Of a stretch of DNA of 15,169 nt, positions 8,120 through 15,169 are shown one piece after another. The DNA is from Trileptium ribeirensis (Eukaryota > Nematoda > Enoplea > Enoplida > Thoracostomopsidae): NCBI GenBank assembly GCA_030248225.1, contig JASANE010021063.1, forward strand, positions 1 to 15,169, given 5' to 3'. How positions within the stretch are numbered: position 1 is the first letter of the stretch; every line of letters starts with the position of its first letter. The position numbers and the translations under genes are program-made. Under the pieces are notes generated by a model. It saw only the letters and a list, made by a program, of their open reading frames with translations, made no database searches and was not told where the DNA came from.

Positions 8120-8403
8120 GTAAAGCGTATCTCTAGGTCATGGCCTAATAATTTATGTGATCTGAGTAAAGGACGTATGTCCGACCGTCACTATTAAATG
8201 TCACGTGACAAAGTACGGGATGGGTTTTTTTATTAGCGGTGCAGTTATCCCTTGAACAATATTCTTTACATCATTTTGATGAATAATGCACCTTATTAGA
8301 TAGGTCACTAACACAACAGAATGGCTATCGTTTGACCACAAAAACTTTATACTGCTTTTTCTCAAAACTAAGGAAATGGAGATACGTCCTTTACTCAGAT
8401 CAC
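8120..8403. repeat. Right-end repeats of the transposon, including a 26-bp inverted pair
   Basis: The 26-bp pieces 8157-8182 and 8378-8403 are inverted copies differing at one base; the core is GAGTAAAGGACGTAT. They enclose about 195 bp with no gene. A third, degenerate copy, GTAAAGCGTATCTC, is at 8120-8133 in direct orientation. The motif is the right-hand relative of the GTAAAGGGCGAATCTCC units at 4466-4608, which ties both clusters to one element. The 8157-8403 stretch could also be read as a small non-autonomous derivative inserted at or forming the end; the motif order favours it being the element's own end. Confidence 0.75.
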
Positions 8404-8494
8404 CGACGACTTGCATATTATTGACATTCAAAAGTTTTCAGATATTGCAATGTCATCAAATTATGCAAATTCACTAGCGCCTGGCCTATTATTA

Positions 8495-9206
8495 GTATCG
8501 GGTTTGGCCGATATTCGCAATATCGGTATCGTTATTTTTGAAACATCAAAAGTATCGATACCTATGTTGCATACGATAAAAAATATGAAACTGACTACAA
8601 ATTCACGGACCAAATTTTGTTTCCATAAATAAACAGAAACGTATTGGCCTCTATTTTTGAGGTGGCGCTTATACGGGGAGCAGCAACCATTTGCCACAAT
8701 GCAATAACAGCATCCAACTCCGAAAACTCCTTATCGGAGAAGATTCTGCTGTATATTGTGCTGGCTGGTATTAGCGATCCTCCTGGTGGTTCGGTTAATG
8801 GACCCAAGATTCGTCGCCACTCTGGAACAACTGGTTTGTAAGTGTGGAGAGTGCCGATGAAATCTCATGTTATAGTTAGCAAGACCATAATAAACAGAAA
8901 ATCGTGAATATTTCCGCGTCTAATTGAAACAATTAGGAAATCGGAGAGGTCCATAAATCCATCAATATCCAACCTACACCAAAGTCAATTACATTTAAAT
9001 ACAGTGCAGCTGTATCAGAAAGTTCTTCCGGAAACGAACATTCTTAGGGGAGATGAGATGCTAATCACGCCAAAATTAAATCAATGCAGTGGTGGTTAAC
9101 GGTTTATTCATGTATATATTTAACATATACGTTTATACTTGTAACTAATCAGTTTAACGAATATCGCTTCGAATATCGGTATTTTTCAATATCGGCAAAG
9201 CCCTAA
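8495..9206. repeat. Possible decayed element with ATATCGG-rich inverted ends
   Basis: The left side reads GGGTTTGGCCGATATT then CGCAATATCGGTATCG (about 8499-8531) and contains a perfect 8-bp stem, CCGATATT-CGC-AATATCGG (8508-8526). The reverse complement of the right side (about 9165-9206) reads TAGGGCTTTGCCGATATT and then GAAAAATACCGATATTCG. The outermost 18 or so bases match well with few differences; beyond that the match fades. This fits a short non-autonomous DNA transposon of about 0.7 kb, but no target duplication is visible. Confidence 0.35.
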
Positions 9207-9211
9207 AATAA

Positions 9212-9257
9212 GGGTGTCCGACACTGGAATTGTCCGTGATTCAAACCGGGAAATTGA
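9212..9257 (-). repeat. Possible second copy of the CCCGGTTTT-rich dispersed repeat
   Basis: On the minus strand it shows TCAATTTCCCGGTTT and a piece ending CGGACACCC, resembling 720-775 on the plus strand. It adjoins the possible inverted-end element just before it. Confidence 0.22.
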
Positions 9258-10468
9258 CTAAAAAGTAAAAACAACTCGGCAAATTGTGTCAAATTGGAAG
9301 GAAACCCGAAAGAATTAATCAAATAAATTTGAACTTTGAAAAATCATTACCTTTCATACCGAACAAAAAATTGTGTGCAGTAATCCAGCCATCGGAATAT
9401 TACTTATGAGTTACGCCGTCACAAAAAGAAACTATCTCACGATTTTTTATATTAGCTCTTTCAGTGGCTTCTTTTTTTGTACGGCTCCAAGCGAGATATC
9501 CGTATGGCTGTGATTAATGTAAATTAACCACATCTATGAAGGAATGCATATGACCATTTTGAATATATCGTTGTTCTGAGCTTTTAAAACAAGATGTTGC
9601 AATGTTAGGTAAAAATGTGTCCATGACACCCGAAATACACGAAAACGGCCATTTTTCCACAATCAGTGTACATAATATATGGGTGATATTGAGCATATTC
9701 TACAGAGTGATTGATATACTGTTTGATTTACCATAAAGTTGGTATCACCACGGCAGTCATTCAAACAATATGCATGACTGGGCCTATTTTGTGTAGCGAA
9801 TTAAGCACCGTATTAGCAAGCTGTGTGGGGTGGGTTGCTACAATGGATTTTTTATACAGCTACATAAAATTTCACGAAATACTTTTGCTAAATAGTCAAA
9901 AACTTGTCCACGGGAGGCTCTAGTAATCGTATATACTGCATATCTCACAAGCTGAATAATTCTATGGTATTAAAACCACCGGAGGATCGATGCATAACCG
10001 GAAACATTTTGGAAAACTGGGATTTCATTGTCACGAACTCTTGGGTATCTTGTAAAATTTATATAGCATAAGGAACAATATATAGCACGGCAAAAGGCGT
10101 ACCTATGCTTCACTACATTCTGCAATCTCGATAGAGTTACTAGTTGTAAGGTGAATTTAACTTCAAATGTCTAAAACATGATACTTAGTATAAATTGATT
10201 AAATATTTAGTTGAAATACATAATATACATAAATAAGATATACTTGACTATTGCTCCGCTCACTTTTTTGTAATTTATTACGTTTACTTCTTATATTGTA
10301 TAAAAGTAAGTTAGGTTATTGTGGTTATTCCGTGCCAACCAATATGTAATATAGTATGTTCAGTAATATTTGGAATATAAATTTACATGGATATCGGAGT
10401 GCAGCAGCTGATAATGATATAGGAAATCGATTATTGTATTTTGTTCCCAAAGGTATACTCATGTAAGA

Positions 10469-11056
10469 CCCCCGCCAGTCGTAACTTTTGAACGGTCGAA
10501 GATACAGAGCTGCATTTGGTATCAATCGATTCGGCTTTATGAGGCGGTTCAGAAAATACTCATTTTAACCACACCCCTGATCATTTTTTTTTGATTTTGT
10601 GAGGTCCCAATGGTCCCCTCTTTGAAACCCAAAAATTTTTTTCTTGGGAGTACGGTCATGTTGGGTACCGTTCGACTCGGCTTGAATGAGAGAAATCTAC
10701 TTGTATGTAGTTTATTTAAATCTACGCCACCATTAGAAACTTATGAGAGCCCAAGTAACCCTAAGGGGTTAAATATAATGCAGGCCATGCCATTCGGGAT
10801 ATACCCAGCCTTAGTATTAGCCTAAACTAAGGTTACAGAGACATACACTAAGCCTACACAAGACATACACTAAGCCTAAGTCGGGGCGCCCCCTGAACCC
10901 CCCTTTAAGATGTTCTTTTTTTCTAACGTTATAGCATACCGCCCCTCAGGGTTACGTGGGCTAAAATTTTATGAACCACCTCATCCAGCTGAATCGATTG
11001 GTACCAAAATCAACTCTGTATCATCGACCCTTCAAAAGTGATGGCTGGCAGGGTTT
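10469..11056. mobile_element. Non-autonomous element with ~89-bp terminal inverted repeats
   Basis: The ends 10469-10557 and 10966-11056 are inverted copies with scattered differences. Matching blocks include ACTTTTGAA-x-GGTCGA-x-GATACAGAG and GGTA-x-CAATCGATTC-x-GCT. The roughly 590-bp span has no transposase reading frame; the 71-codon frame at 10610-10825 shows no motif. This is the layout of a miniature inverted-repeat element. The divergence between the ends, roughly a fifth of positions by eye, indicates an old insertion. The inverted match may reach a few bases farther out (to about 10452 and 11074). I could not identify a target-site duplication. Confidence 0.7.
10839..10877. repeat. 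Short direct repeat, 22-bp period, inside the small element
   Basis: AGACATACACTAAGCCT occurs at 10839-10855 and again at 10861-10877, 22 bases apart. It is local to this element and may be replication slippage. Confidence 0.75.
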
Positions 11057-11888
11057 TCTAGTAATGACCCAAAGTTTTGTTGTATAAACCTATCTACTGT
11101 TGATTTACATATTTGCACGTAGACGCATTTCATATTTTTGCGAGACCATAGCCTGTAACGTTTAAGCCATTCATCCATGTTGTTTCATGTATTCTAGCAA
11201 CATTTCATTGCCTTGGACCTTCTTTATACCCAGAAAATCTTAATTTCAAGTAAAAAATTTGTGAGAAATACGAATTTTTAATTTTTTTAATTGGAACACA
11301 TACAATTTTGGGTGAACTTGAGTTTATACTATCCAAACTGCTAATGTTTCTCTGTGCGGCACCGAACCATGACCGCATGTCTTCTGACAAGGCTATAGCT
11401 ACATTTGTTTTTATCATTCTTCAGAACCTAGCATAATTTCGTGGTTTTCAAACTAATGTTATAATTCGTTGATAGTCAAATAAAATGTATAGGAATTGAA
11501 CCCCTTTGTCGAGGAGCAACATGTTTCTGTAATATCTCACGCATATTAGTATATAGTTACGTTCTTTGTTGTGAAGATCTAAATGACAGCGTTAGTACCC
11601 TTAGGAATTATATATATGTTTGTAAATGTTTCTCAACAGTGAAATACGTATTCTTAACTAAAGTTTCAAGCTATTTATTATACTTGTGCAAAGCTATGAT
11701 GTGTTTCACCAGCTCGAGGCTAATGCCACTCACTCCTTTAACGCAGAGCTGTGCGTGCAGACGGGTACCCGCTGTCAGGGCTATTGAGATATTGAGCCTT
11801 TGGGTAGTGTGTATCCGTAAGACTCACAATCCTGCATGTTCAGCAGTAAGCGCTAGTGTAGAAATGACTAGGTGGTTACGTATAGTTA
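11057..11888. other. No recognisable gene
   Basis: Nothing supportable on either strand. A 90-codon plus-strand frame (11639-11911) has no motif and runs into the left arm of the long inverted repeat. The sequence just before 11889 may still belong to that repeat, but the matching part of the other arm lies outside the window. Confidence 0.55.
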
Positions 11889-13387
11889 GCACCATCAAAA
11901 AGCCATTGTGAACATAGACTTCCAATTTGTGATATTCGCGGGACGAAAAGCTTCTCTCAGCCCGCTGGTAAGGGCCTAGTGTCGTTCGACAAATCTTCAA
12001 TTTTCGCGGGTACTCACGGGCTCAAAAACTTCTAGACGTACACACCTCTGCTTTAATGATAAGACAGTTTTTTAAGAACATACATGCTGGAATGAATTTG
12101 TGTGGATGTTGTGATATATATGCCTAAACATTAGAAATTTTTTCTGTGTTCTATCTGTGCGCATTGCTGTTCTGTATTCATGGTTGCTATGGTTGCGGTT
12201 GTGCTAGTGTCATATACCTATAAACCTAATTATGTATTTAATTGAGAAAAGTAGTTATATTGAGAAATTTTCAGAATGTAGTTCGCGAGGTGAATATTAT
12301 AAAATATATATATTTTAACATTGAAGATACATTGAGAAGATTGAAGATGATTGAACATTGATTTTGCATTTGTAAAAAGTTTAGAACGATATTTTTGTAA
12401 AACGTAACGTAAATAGCTTGGTAAATGGGTGCATGTTACGTTCAATTTCGCATAGTTTTTCGAATAACCAACTTTACACAGGCCTTTAAGCCATGACTTC
12501 CTATTTAAACGCAACCAAGTTCGGATAATTCATTTTCGGAATATTCGGAGCTCAGCAATGTATTTATAGCGATATAAAGTTCGTTCCTCAACTTCATTTT
12601 GGGTCTTTGTTTTTGAACTCTGGGTAAAATTTGTCGAGTTTTGCACAACATCTAGTGTTCAACTACTGGCTGTGCTCTTGACATCATTTGCAAGCGTTTC
12701 GGTTATTGCTGACTTTGATACACCTAATATTAGTAGCCCTTACGCCTTGCGTAGCACAGTAACTCCGGGAACAAACATTACGGAAGGGTGAGAGCGAGTT
12801 GTATGATATGGTCTGTCATTAAAGTGTAGACATTTGTTGATTCACCGAATAGTTGTGTCTTCAAATATAGTGATAAACACACTTAAATTTCACCAAATTT
12901 AGCGATAAATCCTCAATTTACACCATATATGGGTTTTTGAAACCTGTGTATTGCATAGCTGCAAAACCTTGGGGTACTTAAGAGCGTTTACTCATTGTTA
13001 CTATATAAAACATTTGCTTTATTCAAAATCTGCATGCTTTCTTATGTTTGCGAAGGCGTACTACGTGTTTTAGTGTAAGGTAAATTTTCTCAAAGCGTGC
13101 GCTACCTTCCGCTCAGTCAGAATGCGGAGAGATTGTGCTTACTTGATAACCGTCATATTCATGGATGTGTTTATAAAGCTGATATGTCAATATATACTAG
13201 CGTCAGTTTACGCGTCGTCGCGTTACAAGCTTCAGTTTTGTTTTCTGTAGAATGTGCATTGTGCAATTGTATGCTTAATGATTCTTAAAATTTGCTGCGC
13301 AACTAAGATAGTTGTTGATAATCTGAATGTAGGTGATTCAACATGTAATGCAATAACAAGATAGCATCGTTTCCATCGCACTCTTAC
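11889..13387 (+). repeat. Left arm of a giant inverted repeat
   Basis: This 1.5-kb arm begins GCACCATCAAAAAGCCATTG and ends CCATCGCACTCTTAC. Its reverse complement matches 13658-15169 nearly throughout, at an estimated 90-95% by eye, with differences gathered in patches rather than spread evenly. No gene is visible. The start is set only by the window edge cutting the other arm, so the true repeat may begin farther left. Candidates are a foldback-type transposon with very long ends or a recent inverted duplication of host DNA. Confidence 0.93.
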
Positions 13388-13657
13388 TATGATAAACACT
13401 AATGTTTATACTTGTAGCTTATAATTTCTGTATTCATGTTTGCACTTTGGTGAGTTTGCTAAAACCTCAAGAAACTATTTCTGTTAGTTTAGTGCAATTA
13501 GAACAATTTGTTTTTTTTAACTTTCATAAAATTTCCAGTATATTTTTTGTTTAGGCGTAATCACAAGTTACCGTGCTAACAACCGATCTCTGTTTAATAG
13601 GGTCATTGTTATATAGTCAGAGGTAGTTTATTGTCCGGGTTATATTCAATATAAGCG
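13388..13657. other. 270-bp spacer of the giant inverted repeat
   Basis: Unpaired sequence between the arms, AT-rich, without a gene. It holds a small perfect stem at 13392-13409 (ATAAACA, four-base loop, TGTTTAT) and a T8 run near 13517. In a transcript of the whole repeat this would be the loop. Confidence 0.85.
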
Positions 13658-15169
13658 GTAAGAGTGCGATGGAAACGATGCTATCTTGTTATTGCATTAC
13701 ATGATGAATCACCTACATTCAGATTATCTGACAACTATCTTGATTACACAGCGAATTTTTTCATCATTAAGCATACAATTTGCACAATGCACATTCTACG
13801 AAAACAAAACTGAAGCTTGTAACGCGACGACGCATAAACTGACGCTAGTATATATTGACATATCAGCTTTATAAACACATTCCATGAATATGACGGTTAT
13901 CAAGTAGACACAATCTTATTTCGCATTCTGACTGGAAGGTAGCGCACGCTTTCGAGAAAATTTACCTTACACTAAAACACGTAGTACGCCTTCACAAACA
14001 TAAGAAAGCATGCAGATTTTGAATAAAGCAAATGTTTTATATAGTAACACATGCAGTAAACGCTCTTAAGTACCCCAAGGTTTTGCAGCTATGCAATACA
14101 CAGGTTTAAGAAACCCCATATCATAATTTAAATTGAGGATTTATCGCTAAATTTGGGTATATTTAAAAGTATTTATCACTATATTTGAAGACACAACTAT
14201 TCGGTGAATCAACAAATGTCTACACTTTAATGACAGACCATATCACTACAACTCGCTCTCACCCTTCCGTAATGTTTGTTCACAAAGCTACTGTGCTACG
14301 CAAGGCGTAAGGGCTACTGATTGTAGGTGTCTCAAAGTCAGCAATAACCGAAACGCTTGCAAATGATGTCAAGAGCACAGCCAGTAGCTGAAACACTAAT
14401 GTTATACAAAACTCGACAAATTTTACCCAGAGTTCAAAAACAAAGAACCAAAATGAAGTTGAGGAACAAACTTTATATCGCTATAAATACATTGCTGAGC
14501 TCCCAATCCTTGCAGAAAATGAATTATCCGAACTTGGCTGCATCTTTGATGGGAAGTCATGGCTTAAAGGCCTGTGTAAAGTTAGTTATCGAAAAACTAT
14601 GCGAAATTGAACGTAACATGCACCCATTGCCCATTCTATTTGCGTTACGTTTTACAAAAATAGCGTTACTAAAGTTTTTACAAATGCAAAATCAATGTTC
14701 AATCATCTTCAATCTTCTAGATGTATTTTCAATGTTAGAATCTGTCTGTGTTCTGGTCGGCTCCTGCGCGAACGCGTTTTGAAAATTTCTCAATATAACT
14801 ATTTTCTCAATTAAATACATAATTAGGTTTATAGGTATATGACACTAGCACAACCGCAACCGTAGCAACCATGAATACAGAACAGCAATGCGCGCGGGAT
14901 CGAACACCAAAAAAGTTCTAATGTTTAGGCATATATATCACAACATCCACACAAATTTCATTTCCAGCATGTATGTTCTTAAAAAACTGTCTTATCATTA
15001 AAGCAGAGGTGTGTACGTCTAAAAGTTTTTTTTAGACCATGGTTTTACCCGCGAAAATTGAAGAGAAGTCGAACGACACTAGGCCCTTACAGGCGGGCTA
15101 AAAAGAAGCTCTCGTCCCACGAATATCACAAATTGGAAGTCTATTGTCACAATGGCTTTTTGATGGTGC
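13658..15169 (-). repeat. Right arm of a giant inverted repeat, cut by the window end
   Basis: Inverted counterpart of 11889-13387, starting GTAAGAGTGCGATGG and still matching at the last base. It contains a 141-codon open frame (14357-14782) that begins LQMMSRAQPV. The same place in the left arm hits a stop after about 12 codons and has several indels, so the frame is not conserved and is probably chance. The arm is 13 bases longer than its partner over the visible part, the sum of small indels. Confidence 0.93.

Larger units (their letters stand above)
4466..8403 (+). mobile_element. DNA transposon with DUF7869-type transposase, inactivated copy
   Basis: One long broken gene (4962-8055) lies between two clusters of the same short motif. 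On the left, GTAAAGGGC followed by AATCTC occurs at 4466, 4529 and 4592. On the right, GAGTAAAGGACGTAT occurs directly at 8165-8179 and inverted within 8378-8403. The left units at 4529 and 4592 and both right units also share a preceding TGAT-to-CTGA/TTGA context, so the two ends are related by inversion as expected for terminal or subterminal inverted repeats. The outer borders are approximate. Direct 10-mers CATATTATTG at 4456-4465 and 8414-8423 might be remnants of a target duplication but do not sit flush with the right motif. The superfamily is not certain. Sola-like elements are one possibility to test, but I could not confirm this from the sequence. Confidence 0.7.
8404..10468. other. 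No recognisable gene; relic repeats
   Basis: No gene is supported. Open frames of 60-80 codons at 8411-8841, 9514-9696 and 9711-9923 overlap on both strands and carry no motif. A slightly GC-richer patch at 8656-8850 ends with GTAAGT at 8838, which looks like a splice donor. I found no convincing acceptor before it and no recognisable peptide, so I do not call an exon. Confidence 0.55.

Noticed and set aside
8644..8841. Possible exon ending at GTAAGT (8838)
   Set aside because: The donor fits the consensus, but the acceptor side lacks a pyrimidine tract and the peptide is not recognisable in any frame.
11639..11911. 90-codon plus-strand frame
   Set aside because: No motif, and it crosses the visible border of the inverted repeat.
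14357..14782. 141-codon plus-strand frame in the right arm
   Set aside because: The equivalent place in the left arm has an early stop and indels, so coding was not preserved; no recognisable domain.

Overview
The window looks like non-coding, transposon-rich DNA from an AT-rich eukaryotic nuclear genome, most likely an insect or other arthropod. Nothing bacterial is visible: there are no operons, no ribosome binding sites and no densely packed genes. The one convincing protein-coding signal belongs to a protein type I know from insect genomes, in which a C-terminal RNase-H-like domain carries a YSDSCAGQNRN motif (the DUF7869 type). I cannot name the species.

Layout. 1-3640: no supportable gene, apart from a possible degraded dispersed repeat near 720. 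3641-4103: two identical 211-bp copies of a GC-richer sequence, 252 bp apart. 4104-4465: purine- and C-rich linker ending in an A-run and a C-tract able to form a G-quadruplex on the minus strand. 4466-8403: a DNA-transposon-like element of about 3.9 kb. Its left end holds 63-bp tandem repeats carrying palindromic GTAAAGGGCG motifs, and its right end holds the related motif GAGTAAAGGACGTAT in both orientations. Between them lies one long broken gene, 4962-8055, with a PWWP-like N-terminus, an in-frame minisatellite, a Cys-containing middle region and the DUF7869-type C-terminus. 8404-10468: no gene, with a weak ATATCGG-rich inverted-repeat pair. 10469-11056: a non-autonomous element with terminal inverted repeats of about 89 bp. 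11057-11888: nothing recognised. 11889-15169: a giant inverted repeat with arms of about 1.5 kb around a 270-bp spacer; its right arm runs off the window.

How it fits together. The central gene is the probable former transposase of the element that contains it. The motif arrays at both ends are the obvious candidates for its binding sites. The copy is inactive as read: one frame is interrupted by TAA at 5415-5417 and TGA at 6339-6341, then the reading frame shifts at about 6890-6905 and again at an A8 run at 7104-7111. The gene is otherwise well preserved, so the damage appears recent. The other elements show no coding capacity.
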